Shown: positions 26,012-36,560 of the stretch, piece after piece
How positions within the stretch are numbered: the stretch's first letter is position 1
How the letters are laid out: the number at the start of each line of letters is the position of its first letter
From: Steroidobacteraceae bacterium
GTDB taxonomy: Bacteria > Pseudomonadota > Gammaproteobacteria > Steroidobacterales > Steroidobacteraceae
DNA length: 64,000 nucleotides
Assembly: GCA_025458865.1 (NCBI GenBank)
Contig: JALORP010000003.1
Span: 1 to 64,000 of the forward strand
Reading direction: 5' to 3'
Notes under the pieces: generated by a model
Database searches by the model: none
Seen by the model: only the letters and a program-made list of their open reading frames with translations
What the model was told of the DNA's origin: nothing
Made by a program: the position numbers and the translations under genes

Positions 26012-28480
26012 TCAGAAGTTCACGGTTGCCGTCAGGCCGAAGTTCGTGTCGCGGCGCTGCGACGCGACGAACGACCTGCGCAGGTCGAGCGCACCATCCG
26101 CGTAGCGGAGGATGTTCGGCACCGAGTCCTCGCCGGTGAGGTTCCGGCCGTAGAGCATGATCGAGAACTTCGGCGACACGAGGCCGAACCGCGCATTGAC
26201 GAGGCTGGTGTCGCCAGTCTCGGCCAGGTTGTGCACCTGCGCGTACTTGCTCGACTCGTAGGAGTAGTTGGCGCCCGCGACGATGTCCCAGCCGCCGACC
26301 ATGGGCAGGGGCCGGCGAAGCTCGACGTCGAAGTACACCTGGTGCTCGGCGGTGCGGGGGATCTGCTTGCCCTTGATCGAGCCGTAGGCCGACTGGCACC
26401 CCGTCACGTCGGGGAACTCGTCACCGGTCGAGCAGTTGACCAGGCCATCATCCAGCACGTCGTTCAGCACGCCCTGCTGCTCGTCGAAGCCTTCCGTGAA
26501 GGACGGATCCGTATAGGCGTAGTTCAGGGTCAACGCCAGGCCCGGCACCGCGAGCGGCCGATAGGTCATCTCGAGTTCCGCCCCGTAGACCTCGGCATCG
26601 CCGGCATTGACCGTGGCCGACGTCGTGCGCCCCTGCGCCGGCAGGCTGACGTTCTGGCTGAGCTGGTAGCCCGAGATGTCGTTGTAGTAGAGCGCGAGGT
26701 TCGCGACGAGCTGGCCGTCCGCGAACACGTTCTTCGAGCCGATCTCGAACGAGTCCACCTCCTCCTCGTCGTAGGTCGGCACGCCGCCCTGCGAGGCGTC
26801 CACGCTGTTGAAGCCGCCGGGCTTGGTGCCCTGCGCGAAGAGCGCGTACAGCATGTTCCGGTCCGCGACCTGCCAGTCCAGCGTCACGCGCGGCGCGAAG
26901 CCGTCGAACTTCGCGGTCTCGGACGGGAACACCGTCGCGGCGCCACCCAGGTTCTGGGCGACGGCGCCGCGGGTGATCTTCTCCTCCTGGTAGCGGCCCT
27001 CGGCGGTCAGCCGCAGCGTGTCCGTTAACGCGAAGGACAGCAGGCCGAACGCCGCCACATTCTCGATTTCCAGCTCGTTGACGTTGCGTGGCACCACGAT
27101 GGTCGCGGGCGACTGGGCGACACCGACGGCGCAGGTCGCGATCTGCGCACAGGCGGACTGCAGGCGGGCGGCGAGGTTGGCGTTCGCGATCGCCTGCGCG
27201 TTCGGCGGCAGCTCGCGGATGCTCGTGTCCGTCGCGGACTGCTCGAAGTAGTAGCCGCCCACGACGAAGTTCACGCGGTCACCGGCGAACTCCAGCCGCA
27301 GCTCCTGGGACCAATCGTCGGTTTCGGTGAGCGTCGCGAACGTGAAGTCGATGACCTGGTTGACCATCAGGTACGTCCAGGGGGGCGGTCCGGCGACGAG
27401 CGGGATCCGGGCGAAGATCGCCGTCGGGAAGGCGATCGGCTGGTAGTCCGCCTCCACGATGAAGGTCTCTTCGCTGTCGTTGTAGCCGGTGATCGAGCTG
27501 AGCCGCCAGCGCTCGTTGATGTCGTAGCCGATGCTCAGGCTCGTCTGCAGGTCGTCGTTGCTCTGCTGGGCATCCGGCGCCTGGACGGTCCAGTCGCTCG
27601 CGATCGGCCGGGGCCTGATCACGCCGCAGTAATAGCGGCCGCCGCCCCGGTACAGGGTGCCGTTGTCGAAATAGCAGTTGTTGTCCGCCGCGGAGGTTGC
27701 GAACAGGGGCGGCTGTCCGTCGCGCAGCTCGGAATAGTAGCCGCGCAGGCGGATGTCGAGCGCTTCGGTCGGCGTGAACTGGAGCACGCCCGACAGCGAC
27801 TTCGAACGCTGCTTGCCGATCGCGGTATTGTCGAAGGTGTTCTGGAACGCGCCGCCGTTGTCGTAGTAGCGGGCGGTGATGCCGCCCCCGAGGGTGTCCG
27901 CGATGAGCGGCCCGCGCAGCGACAGCGACACCTCGTACTCGTCGTCCTCCGCCGCGTCGAGCTTGAGGTTGCCGGAGAACTCGTCTCCCGGCGACCTCGT
28001 GACCATGTTGATCGCGCCGGCGTAGGTGTTGCGCCCGTACAGAGCGCTCTGGGGCCCCTTCACGACTTCGATGCGTTCCACGTCGTTCAGGTCGTACGCC
28101 GCGATCGAGCCGGTGATGTAGACGCCGTCGATGAAGTAGGCGACACCCGAGGCGCCGGTGATGTTGGCCTGGCCGCGGATGACGGGGCGGTTGCCCACGC
28201 GGCTGAACTCGTTGTCGAAGATCAGTCCCGCGGTGAGCTTCGAGATGTCCGCGAGATCCTGCAGGCCGAGGTCCTGGATCGCCTGCGAAGTGATCGCCGT
28301 GATGGCGACGGGCACCTCCTGGATGTTCTCCTCCTGCTTGCGGGCAGTGACGAAGATCTCCTCGAGCTGCTGGACCTCGGGCCCGGTCTGCGCCTGGACG
28401 ATGCTGCTGACCGTGAGACCGGCGAGCGTCGCGCTGATCGCCACGGCAAGCCGGCTCCGCCGGCTGTTGCGAATCTGCAT
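26012..28480 (-). CDS. TonB-dependent outer-membrane receptor
   Basis: An 822-residue receptor for energy-driven uptake. A signal peptide (about 1-30, ending SIVQAQ) precedes a plug domain (EEIFVTARKQEENIQEVPVAITAITSQAI, about 40-165) and a 22-strand barrel ending in LTATVNF, whose last Phe is the assembly signal. The TonB-box candidate is EIFVTA. It resembles the large FecA/SusC-unlike group of Gammaproteobacteria annotated only as TonB-dependent receptors, so the ligand cannot be named. A good sigma-70 promoter with an overlapping palindrome lies upstream. The adjoining divergent gene is an amino-acid/cation symporter. Confidence 0.92.
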   Translation of the reverse strand: MQIRNSRRSRLAVAISATLAGLTVSSIVQAQTGPEVQQLEEIFVTARKQEENIQEVPVAITAITSQAIQDLGLQDLADISKLTAGLIFDNEFSRVGNRPVIRGQANITGASGVAYFIDGVYITGSIAAYDLNDVERIEVVKGPQSALYGRNTYAGAINMVTRSPGDEFSGNLKLDAAEDDEYEVSLSLRGPLIADTLGGGITARYYDNGGAFQNTFDNTAIGKQRSKSLSGVLQFTPTEALDIRLRGYYSELRDGQPPLFATSAADNNCYFDNGTLYRGGGRYYCGVIRPRPIASDWTVQAPDAQQSNDDLQTSLSIGYDINERWRLSSITGYNDSEETFIVEADYQPIAFPTAIFARIPLVAGPPPWTYLMVNQVIDFTFATLTETDDWSQELRLEFAGDRVNFVVGGYYFEQSATDTSIRELPPNAQAIANANLAARLQSACAQIATCAVGVAQSPATIVVPRNVNELEIENVAAFGLLSFALTDTLRLTAEGRYQEEKITRGAVAQNLGGAATVFPSETAKFDGFAPRVTLDWQVADRNMLYALFAQGTKPGGFNSVDASQGGVPTYDEEEVDSFEIGSKNVFADGQLVANLALYYNDISGYQLSQNVSLPAQGRTTSATVNAGDAEVYGAELEMTYRPLAVPGLALTLNYAYTDPSFTEGFDEQQGVLNDVLDDGLVNCSTGDEFPDVTGCQSAYGSIKGKQIPRTAEHQVYFDVELRRPLPMVGGWDIVAGANYSYESSKYAQVHNLAETGDTSLVNARFGLVSPKFSIMLYGRNLTGEDSVPNILRYADGALDLRRSFVASQRRDTNFGLTATVNF

Positions 28481-28562
28481 GGTGTCCCCCCTGTAGGACT
28501 CTGTCTAATTCTCGAAGTGTTGCGGGCAGCCAACGTGCTGGCGGACCAACCGCTTCCGTCTG

Positions 28563-28572
28563 TTGTATACAA
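28563..28572. promoter_or_regulatory. Palindromic operator candidate
   Basis: TTGTATACAA, a perfect 10-base palindrome and the most AT-rich site in this region. It covers the -10 of the receptor promoter, so a bound repressor would block it. The shape is typical of GntR-family operators, but no GntR gene is in the window. Confidence 0.5.
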
Positions 28573-28592
28573 TCAATCCACCGCTGGCGCAA
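28564..28592 (-). promoter_or_regulatory. Sigma-70 promoter for the TonB receptor
   Basis: On the minus strand, TTGCGC (28592-28587), 17 bases, TATACA (28569-28564), followed by about 80 bases of leader to the receptor ATG. Each box matches the consensus at 4 of 6 positions with ideal spacing. Confidence 0.5.
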
Positions 28593-28751
28593 TCGCCGGT
28601 CCCGGCGCTGCTCCGGCCACAGGCCCGTTGTTTCCCCCGCCGGCGCCGCCTGTATCGCCAACTTGTTGACCCGCGCCGCCGCTCCCGGCATGGTCGCGCT
28701 CGAACAACGACACAGGCGCCAAGAGCCGCCTGGATGCCCGGGGAGGGCTCG

Positions 28752-30194
<1,443 letters not shown>

Positions 30195-30209
30195 GACTAG
30201 CTGGCGCTG

Positions 30210-30247
30210 CATCCGTAAGGTCCGTCGCGAAACGGGACGGCCTGCGG
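30210..30247. terminator. Imperfect hairpin between convergent genes
   Basis: TCCGTAAGGTCCGTC and GGACGGCCTGCGGA can pair imperfectly around a GCGAAACG loop, in the 60-base gap between the converging symporter and Gcr-like genes. No T-run; weak call. Confidence 0.3.
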
Positions 30248-30254
30248 ATTGCCG

Positions 30255-32309
30255 CTACCGGCGGGCGTCGCCGTCCGCCTCGGCTGAGCCAGGTGGCGGC
30301 ACCTGCGTGGGAACCCAGAAGAACTCACGCGGCGACTCGAGGAATGCGCGCAGCACGCGTGCCGTCAGTCCGCGCGTCTGCTCGGGCATGATCCCCCGCG
30401 ACCGCAGGGCCACGCGCATCGCCAGCGAGAAGCTTACGACCAGGTTGGTGAGGCCGATCAGCAGGACGCCCAGGACGCTGACGGCGATCGTCCAGGCACC
30501 CGCGCCGAAGCCTTGCCCCTGCAGGCCGTAGGCGAGGTTGGCCGACGCGAAGGCCACGTGGCGGATGTCGAGCGGCAGGCCAAGCAGTTCGCCCACGACC
30601 GGCGTGCAGCCCAGCATGCAGCCGAACAGGAAGTTGCCCATCAGTGCGCCCGTGTTGTCCTCGATGTAGGCCGCCACCCGGGCGAGCCGCTCCTCGCCCA
30701 GCAGCCGGCGCATCCAGCGGACGCGGCGAAGCCGCTCGGGGATGCGGTGATAGAGCGCCTGGTTGTCGTAGTAGCCCGAGATGAGACCGCTCAGGAACAG
30801 GTACACGCCGGCGATCGCCGCGTGCAGCAGCGCGAGGCTGTGCCACGGGTGCAGGTCGTGCAGCAGGTGCGAGGCCTTGTCCGGGTCCACGGGCTGCCAG
30901 CCCAGGAAGGCGCCGGCCGTCATCGCCAGCGCCAGCGCAGTCAGGAAGCCGACGATCACGTTGCCGGCGATGGATACCCACTGGCTGCGGCTCACCTCGG
31001 CCGCGAGCCGGGTCAGCGCATCGAGCCGGGCCTCGCGACCCTGCGTGCCGTCTACCGCCGCGGCCAGCGTCGCCGCCGTCATCGCGGGCTGCTTGGTGGC
31101 GATGGTGAGGCCGAGCACGTGGATCAGCACGAAGCCGAGCCCGTAGTTGAGGCTGAGCACCGCAGCCTCCCAAAGGAGCGGCAGGTCGATATTCACCAGC
31201 AGGATCTTGACCAGGGCCATGGCGCCGATGACCAGACCGGCGCCCGCGGCCGCCCGGTACATGGCGACGAACTCGTCCCGCGTCCGGCTCACGTAGTGCT
31301 CGCCGGAGTGGCTCGCCTGTTCCGTGATGCGGCGCGCCAGCAGCTCCACGGTGCCGCGGAACAGGTCGCGGATGCTGTGGCGCTTGTTTTCCTGCCGCAC
31401 GAGGGTGAGGAACACGCGGACGACGCGCTCGCGGGCCACCGTCCCCACCGGCTCGAGGGCACCCCCGAGGGCGCCGTGGATGACGCGCAGCCGGCGGATC
31501 GCCTGGCCGATCCGGGCCATGACGAACACCAGGTCCACGGCGACGCCCGCTTCGCGCGACCGGCGGCGCACCGCGTCGATGTAGTCCTCGCACTGCGCCA
31601 GCAGGACTTCGAAGTGCCGGTCCTCCCCCGGGTCGGCCGCCGCACCGGCCGCACGCCGCTGCATGAACGCGCGCACTTCGTCGGCCTGCGCCAGGAAAGG
31701 CGATTCGTGCCTCGCGAGCGCCGGCATGTACCGCAGCAGGGCGGGCTCGGTGCCGAGCGCCGCGAGGCGCACGGACAGGAGGCGCATCGCCTCGAGCAGC
31801 TCATGCCGGCCCTTGCGCCGCGCGGCCTCGAACACGGGTCCGTCCACGCCGATCGCCTGAAGCAGGGCGTCCCAGTCCTCGAGCGGCACGGCCTCGAGCC
31901 ACTCGTGATCCCGCGGGTGATCGAAGACCTGCGCCAGGAGGCTGCGCAGGAACGTCTCGTCCACGGCGGGCGGAAGCAGCCGCCCCAGCAGCCGTCGCCA
32001 CAAGCCGCTCATGAACCCGGCGCTGTCGAGGACCCCGGACTCCGCGTAGAGCAGCCGCTGGCTGCGGGACTCGAGCAACGTGGCAAGGTAGCGGCCGAGC
32101 GCCCTGGCCAGGTCCGGTCGCGACCCCAGCAGGCGCAGGACCTGACGAAAGCGTGATTCGGCGACCTCGGGAGCGTCGGGCCCACGGGGCCGGACCAGGC
32201 TCACGATCTCGGCCAGCTGGTCACCGGACGTCGGGCAGGGCCCTTCTCGCAGCTCCTCCAGCAGCTCCGTCAGGCTCGCAGTGATATCTGGCTTCGGCTG
32301 GCGAAACAT
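30255..32309 (-). CDS. Gcr-type membrane protein (annotated elsewhere as site-specific recombinase)
   Basis: A 684-residue protein of the family databases call site-specific recombinase (Gcr, COG4389). The name rests on old work; what can be seen is not recombinase-like. Residues 1-340 are helical and soluble (RLLYAESGVLDSAGF, LDWD-type repeats), and residues about 345-660 hold some eight hydrophobic helices (MALVKILLVNIDLPLLWEAAVL, IAGNVIVGFLTALALAMTAGAFLGW, MGNFLFGCMLGCTPVVGELLGLPLDIRHVAFASANLAYG). No tyrosine- or serine-recombinase catalytic set is apparent. It is more probably a membrane protein of unknown role. It stands alone between convergent and co-directional neighbours. Confidence 0.8.
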   Translation of the reverse strand: MFRQPKPDITASLTELLEELREGPCPTSGDQLAEIVSLVRPRGPDAPEVAESRFRQVLRLLGSRPDLARALGRYLATLLESRSQRLLYAESGVLDSAGFMSGLWRRLLGRLLPPAVDETFLRSLLAQVFDHPRDHEWLEAVPLEDWDALLQAIGVDGPVFEAARRKGRHELLEAMRLLSVRLAALGTEPALLRYMPALARHESPFLAQADEVRAFMQRRAAGAAADPGEDRHFEVLLAQCEDYIDAVRRRSREAGVAVDLVFVMARIGQAIRRLRVIHGALGGALEPVGTVARERVVRVFLTLVRQENKRHSIRDLFRGTVELLARRITEQASHSGEHYVSRTRDEFVAMYRAAAGAGLVIGAMALVKILLVNIDLPLLWEAAVLSLNYGLGFVLIHVLGLTIATKQPAMTAATLAAAVDGTQGREARLDALTRLAAEVSRSQWVSIAGNVIVGFLTALALAMTAGAFLGWQPVDPDKASHLLHDLHPWHSLALLHAAIAGVYLFLSGLISGYYDNQALYHRIPERLRRVRWMRRLLGEERLARVAAYIEDNTGALMGNFLFGCMLGCTPVVGELLGLPLDIRHVAFASANLAYGLQGQGFGAGAWTIAVSVLGVLLIGLTNLVVSFSLAMRVALRSRGIMPEQTRGLTARVLRAFLESPREFFWVPTQVPPPGSAEADGDARR

Positions 32310-32390
32310 CGGGCGACCCCGGCTCCCCCGGCCGGCGGCGCTACCTTGCGCGAAGCCGGGACGGCGCGCAACTGGCGCGGGCGGCGCGCC

Positions 32391-33497
32391 TCAGCGCGGG
32401 AGGCCAGCCGCCCGCAGCAGGTCTTCGACTGCGTAGAAGTGGAAGGTGCGATCGGTGGACATGGCGACGAAAAGGCCTTCTGGAAAGCCCGGCAGCTCGG
32501 TCGTCGTGATGTCGCTGCCGTCGCTGTCCAGGGTGGACAGTCTCGCGGTGCCGACGAGCGGGTGATCATGCGGCTGGCCGGGCCGGCCCTCGCGCGGGTA
32601 GATCCTGAACAGGTTCGCCTGCTGGTCCGACAGCAGGATGTAGCCGCTGCCGTCCGGCCGCCGATAGACCGAAAGGCCCTCGTGGTCACGGGCGAGGCCG
32701 GTGGTCGCGAAGACCGCGAGCTCTTCCCCGGCGTCCTCGGCGAGGGGATCGGCGTGATACTTGCGAACGCCATGCATCTCGTCGCTCGCGTAGACGTAGC
32801 CCAGCTCGTTGTCCACCGCCAGCGCCTCGATCTCCTTGAGACCGCTCCACCGACCGAAGGCGCGGACGAACAAGCCGCGCAGCTGGCCCGTGCCGTCGTC
32901 GACCAGCCGGTACTGGTGCAGGTAGCCGTCCGTCGGGGCGAACTGGTCTGAGCGGCTGACGATGGCGAAGAACGCACCATCCGTGGGCCGGGTGTAAAGC
33001 GCGATTCCCATCGCGTCGCGAGCGCGTTCGCCCACGAACACGGGGATGCCGCCGCCGTCGACCGCCGCCATGTCGGGCAGGCGATAGACCCGCAGGCGCT
33101 TGGCGTAGCGCTCCGTGACGACCGCAACGTCGACCTTGCCGCCAGCCAGCGGCACGTCGTAGGCGATGTCCACGTTGTTGGGCCGCAGCAGGCCGCGCAC
33201 CACCTTGTCGTGGTGGATGCGCCCGTCCAGACCGAAAACGTAGAGGGCGCCGTCGGCGTCCTTGTCGGTGCCGAGCACCAGGCTCGCGGCCGGATTCTCG
33301 CGGTTGATCCAGATTGCCGGGTCGTCGGTGTCGTGGCGCACCGGCTCGGTGACGACCCGCGGCGGCAGTGCCGTCAGCGGCTCGCTGCCCGGTCCGGTCG
33401 CGGCGCAGGCGCCGGCCGGCAGCATCGCAAGCACGCACGAAAGGACGCGAAACAGCCTGTTGCTGCGACCGCAGCGCGCTGGGTGGATGTAGCTCAT
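32391..33497 (-). CDS. Beta-propeller phytase
   Basis: A 368-residue secreted calcium-dependent phytase that releases phosphate from inositol hexakisphosphate. An N-terminal signal peptide runs to about residue 33 (ACAATG). The six-bladed propeller shows the Bacillus-type signatures DDPAIWINRENP, GTDKDADGALYVF, NNVDIAYDVPL and the Asp/Glu calcium ligands DNELGYVYASDE and DHEGLSVYR. The longer in-frame start at 33545 is less likely; the ATG at 33497 has AGGA upstream and opens the signal sequence. It lies 94 bases downstream of the purple acid phosphatase-like gene on the same strand and has no Pho box of its own, so co-transcription is likely. Confidence 0.9.
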   Translation of the reverse strand: MSYIHPARCGRSNRLFRVLSCVLAMLPAGACAATGPGSEPLTALPPRVVTEPVRHDTDDPAIWINRENPAASLVLGTDKDADGALYVFGLDGRIHHDKVVRGLLRPNNVDIAYDVPLAGGKVDVAVVTERYAKRLRVYRLPDMAAVDGGGIPVFVGERARDAMGIALYTRPTDGAFFAIVSRSDQFAPTDGYLHQYRLVDDGTGQLRGLFVRAFGRWSGLKEIEALAVDNELGYVYASDEMHGVRKYHADPLAEDAGEELAVFATTGLARDHEGLSVYRRPDGSGYILLSDQQANLFRIYPREGRPGQPHDHPLVGTARLSTLDSDGSDITTTELPGFPEGLFVAMSTDRTFHFYAVEDLLRAAGLPR

Positions 33498-33590
33498 GCA
33501 GGGATCCTGTCGACGGTGTGGGTCATGCTTGCGCCGCGGACCCATGGTAAGCGAGCGCCCGACCGTGCAGGCCTTGCGATGTGGTCCTGC

Positions 33591-35006
33591 TCAGTCCACA
33601 AGTTCCGTGCCCTCCCAGCAGCGCGTCGGCCTGGGCAGCGAAGGGTTGCTGCAGCGGTCCTCGGGCGCACCCCGAGGCAAGCGGGAAACGAAGCGCTTCG
33701 AGCCGCTGCGGGTGCGCTCGACGTCGAAAGCATCGTAGATACGGCCCGTCACGGTGCGCGACTCGTAGCGCAGCCGGTCCTGCTCGACATGGACGACCTG
33801 GTACAGCTGGACATCCTCGCCGGTTCGCTCGAGCGCTTCGCGAGCCTCATCCGACACCAGGTACTGCTTGGGACCCGCCACCGAGACGACGTAGACCGGC
33901 ACCCCCCTGGCGCCGACCGCCGTCGCGCCCTCCGCGACATTGTGGCCGCGCCCGTAGGCGTGGTCGTGACCCTGCAGCACGAGGTCGACGCCGTGGCGCT
34001 CGTACACGGGCAACCAGTGCTCGCGCAGCGGCGGATTGCCCCGCCCCATGGCGACCGAGAATACCGGGTGGTGGTGGCTGACGATCACCCACGGCGCCTT
34101 CTCATGGCTCAGCAGTGCGTCGAGCCACCGGCCCTGCACCTCGGCCGAGCCAGGCTCGTCGAGGGCCCGCGTCGAGTCGAGTACCACGAACAGCGCGCCC
34201 GGGTAGCGGACGAAATAGACGGTGTCCTCGTGGCCCGGCGGGCCGTTGCGAGGCAGGCCGAGCTGCAGCGGCCAGTGCGGCGAGAGCGAGTAGGTCTCCG
34301 AGCCGTCGGGTTCGACACGCTTGACGTGCTCGTGGTTGCCCGCCACCGGGACGGCAGGGATCATTCCATGCAGGAACCCGCCCGCCTCGAACCACTCGCC
34401 CCACTCGTCGTCGTGATTGCCTTCGCGGAGGTTGACCAGGTCGCCGGCGTGCAGTAACAGCGAGGCCTTCGGCAGCTCGCGGAAGCTTTCCCTGATCACC
34501 CGTGAAAAGTGCGAGCGGACCGAGTTCTGCGCGTCGCCGAAGTACAGGAAGGAGAACGGCCGGAACGACGCGGGCGCGGTGCGAAACTGCAGCCACTCGC
34601 TCCAAGTATCGTGTCCGCGAACGCGGTAGGCATAGAGCGTGTCGGGCTCGAGTCCCTCGAAGCGCACCGCGTGATGATGCGCCAGGCCATTGGCGGTAAC
34701 GAGCGGCCGGGTCGTGCCCTGGACGGTGGTGGCCGAGAGGTGCAGCCCCGGCGTGTCGCGGGCCACGACGATCTGCGCGACCGCCTCGGCGACGCCCGGT
34801 CCCGTTCGCCAGTTGACCGACTGCGTGCGCGCCGGGTCCTCGCCAACCACCAGGATCACGCGATCGGGGTGATCGGTGGCCCGATAGCGGGCGTCGCCCG
34901 GCAGCGTCAGGGTGTTGCGCGGCTCGTGCGCGTCTGCCCCGGGCGGCGCAAGCGCCGCCACCGGCCACCAAAGAAGGACTGCGAGCAGGGCAGCCTTGGA
35001 TCTCAT
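33591..35006 (-). CDS. Purple acid phosphatase-like metallophosphoesterase, secreted
   Basis: A 471-residue exported phosphatase. After a signal peptide (1-26) comes a fibronectin-like N-terminal domain (about 45-150, ending YAYRVRGHDTWSEWLQFRTAP), then the dimetal core: FGDAQ, LLHAGDLVN, VAGNHEH, VSHHHPVF and GHDHAYGR, the five metallophosphoesterase motifs. This domain order is that of plant-type purple acid phosphatases. A perfect Pho box lies 66 bases upstream, so the gene is expected to rise on phosphate starvation. Together with the phytase downstream it can take phosphate from organic sources. Confidence 0.92.
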   Translation of the reverse strand: MRSKAALLAVLLWWPVAALAPPGADAHEPRNTLTLPGDARYRATDHPDRVILVVGEDPARTQSVNWRTGPGVAEAVAQIVVARDTPGLHLSATTVQGTTRPLVTANGLAHHHAVRFEGLEPDTLYAYRVRGHDTWSEWLQFRTAPASFRPFSFLYFGDAQNSVRSHFSRVIRESFRELPKASLLLHAGDLVNLREGNHDDEWGEWFEAGGFLHGMIPAVPVAGNHEHVKRVEPDGSETYSLSPHWPLQLGLPRNGPPGHEDTVYFVRYPGALFVVLDSTRALDEPGSAEVQGRWLDALLSHEKAPWVIVSHHHPVFSVAMGRGNPPLREHWLPVYERHGVDLVLQGHDHAYGRGHNVAEGATAVGARGVPVYVVSVAGPKQYLVSDEAREALERTGEDVQLYQVVHVEQDRLRYESRTVTGRIYDAFDVERTRSGSKRFVSRLPRGAPEDRCSNPSLPRPTRCWEGTELVD

Positions 35007-35071
35007 CGCTCACACCAGCCAGGCCGGGCACGGCACGCCGCCGAAGACACTCGTGAAACTAGTCCGTGGAC

Positions 35072-35089
35072 ATGACAGCGAAATGACAG
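35072..35089 (-). promoter_or_regulatory. Pho box (PhoB binding site)
   Basis: On the minus strand it reads CTGTCATTTCGCTGTCAT: two perfect CTGTCAT repeats with a 4-base spacer, the 11-base period of PhoB sites. It lies 66 bases upstream of the phosphatase start, and ten bases downstream of it a weak -10 (TAGTTT) is present. On the plus strand it is only 20 bases from the next ATG and in the wrong direction. Confidence 0.85.
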
Positions 35090-35108
35090 CGCAGGGTATG
35101 ATTCAGCG

Positions 35109-36560
35109 ATGACACGCGAATGCGAGCCGATCGCGCCAGCAGCCCTCGACGAGCTGAAATCGCTCCTGGGTCCCGGCGGCTACCTGGACGCGCCGGCCGA
35201 CATCGAGCCCTTCGTCGTAGACCACCGTCGCCGCTACCGCGGCGATGCCCCGCTCGTGGCCCTGCCCGACTCCACGGCCGCGGTGTCCGCGCTGCTTCGC
35301 CGCTGCGCCGCGCTCGGCGTGGGTGTCGTTCCCCACGGCGGCAACACCGGCTATTGCGGCGCCGCGACCCCGCGCCCCGGAGGCCGCGAGATCGTCGTGT
35401 CGCTGCGGCGGATGGGCAGGATCCGGGCCGTCGAGCCGGCCGGCAACTCGATCACCGTCGAAGCCGGCTGCATCCTGCAGGAGGTTCAGGCCGCCGCGGA
35501 GGCCGCGGACCGCCTGTTCCCGATGTCGCTGGGCTCCGGGGGTTCCTGCACGATCGGCGGCAACCTCTCGACGAACGCCGGCGGCACTGCGGTGCTGCGC
35601 TACGGCATGATGCGCGACCTCGTGCTGGGCCTCGAGGTCGTCCTGCCGGACGGCCGCGTGCTCGACCAGCTGCGCGCGCTCCGCAAGGACAACACCGGCT
35701 ACGACCTCAGACACCTGTTCATCGGCGCCGAGGGCTCGCTCGGCATCATCACGGCCGCCTGCCTCAAGCTGTTCCCGCGACCGCGCGGCCATGCCACCGC
35801 TTTCGTCGCGCTGGACGACCCCGCCGCAGCCGTGCGGCTCCTCGATCGCCTGCGCGCCGGGCTGGGCGACACGGTCACCACCTTCGAGCTGGTGCCGCGG
35901 ATCGCGCTCGATCTCGCCTGCCGCCACGTGCCCGGCTGCAGCGACCCCTTCGGCGCCCCGGCGCCGTGGTACGTGCTGCTCGAGGTGTCATTGCCGGCGG
36001 CGGCCGCGGGCCTCGGGGACGCCCTCGAGGCCCGCCTCGCAGCCGGCCTCGAGACAAGCGAACTTCGGGATGCGGTCATCGCGGCCTCGCTCGCACAGCG
36101 GGAGGCGCTGTGGCGCCTGCGCGAGAGCATCCCCGCGGCGCAGACGCGCGAAGGAGCGAGCCTCAAGCACGACATCTCGATCGAGACTCACGCCCTGCCC
36201 GCCTTCGTCGAGGCGGGAAGATCGTTGCTCGAGCGCCTCGTGCCGGGCTCGCGCCTGGTGGCCTACGGCCATCTCGGCGACGGCAACCTGCACTTCAACC
36301 TGAGCGGGCCTGCGGGCGGCGACGATGCGGCCTTCCTCGCGCGCGGCGCGGAGCTGCGCCGCGCGGTGCACGACCTCGTCGCCAGCTACCGCGGCAGCTT
36401 CAGCGCCGAGCACGGCATCGGCCAGGACAAGGTGGCGGAGCTGGAGCGCTACGAGGACCCCGTCGCACTCGACCTGATGCGCGGCATCAAGCGCCTGCTC
36501 GACCCGCAGGGCATCATGAATCCCGGCAAGGTCCTCCGTGGACTGGAGGAAGCGCGGTGA
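35109..36560 (+). CDS. FAD-binding D-2-hydroxyacid dehydrogenase (GlcD/D2HGDH-like)
   Basis: A 483-residue flavoenzyme of the vanillyl-alcohol-oxidase fold. The FAD domain (about 45-225) has VPHGGNTGYCGAATP, LGSGGSCTIGGNLSTNAGG and RYGMMRDLVLGLEVVLPDG. The cap domain ends with the substrate/metal site: KHDISIE, GHLGDGNLHFNL and EHGIGQDKVAEL. This pattern fits D-2-hydroxyglutarate or D-lactate dehydrogenases; glycolate oxidase would need partner subunits, which are absent. The stop overlaps the VOC gene by 4 bases. Confidence 0.88.
   Translation: MTRECEPIAPAALDELKSLLGPGGYLDAPADIEPFVVDHRRRYRGDAPLVALPDSTAAVSALLRRCAALGVGVVPHGGNTGYCGAATPRPGGREIVVSLRRMGRIRAVEPAGNSITVEAGCILQEVQAAAEAADRLFPMSLGSGGSCTIGGNLSTNAGGTAVLRYGMMRDLVLGLEVVLPDGRVLDQLRALRKDNTGYDLRHLFIGAEGSLGIITAACLKLFPRPRGHATAFVALDDPAAAVRLLDRLRAGLGDTVTTFELVPRIALDLACRHVPGCSDPFGAPAPWYVLLEVSLPAAAAGLGDALEARLAAGLETSELRDAVIAASLAQREALWRLRESIPAAQTREGASLKHDISIETHALPAFVEAGRSLLERLVPGSRLVAYGHLGDGNLHFNLSGPAGGDDAAFLARGAELRRAVHDLVASYRGSFSAEHGIGQDKVAELERYEDPVALDLMRGIKRLLDPQGIMNPGKVLRGLEEAR

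Noticed and set aside
30255-32309. Site-specific recombinase as a mobile-element marker
   Set aside because: The family name is historical; the sequence is a multi-pass membrane protein with no recombinase catalytic residues, and no attachment sites or cargo are seen.
33498-33590. A second Pho box directly ahead of the phytase gene
   Set aside because: I looked for CTGTCAT-type repeats in the gap and found only isolated partial matches.
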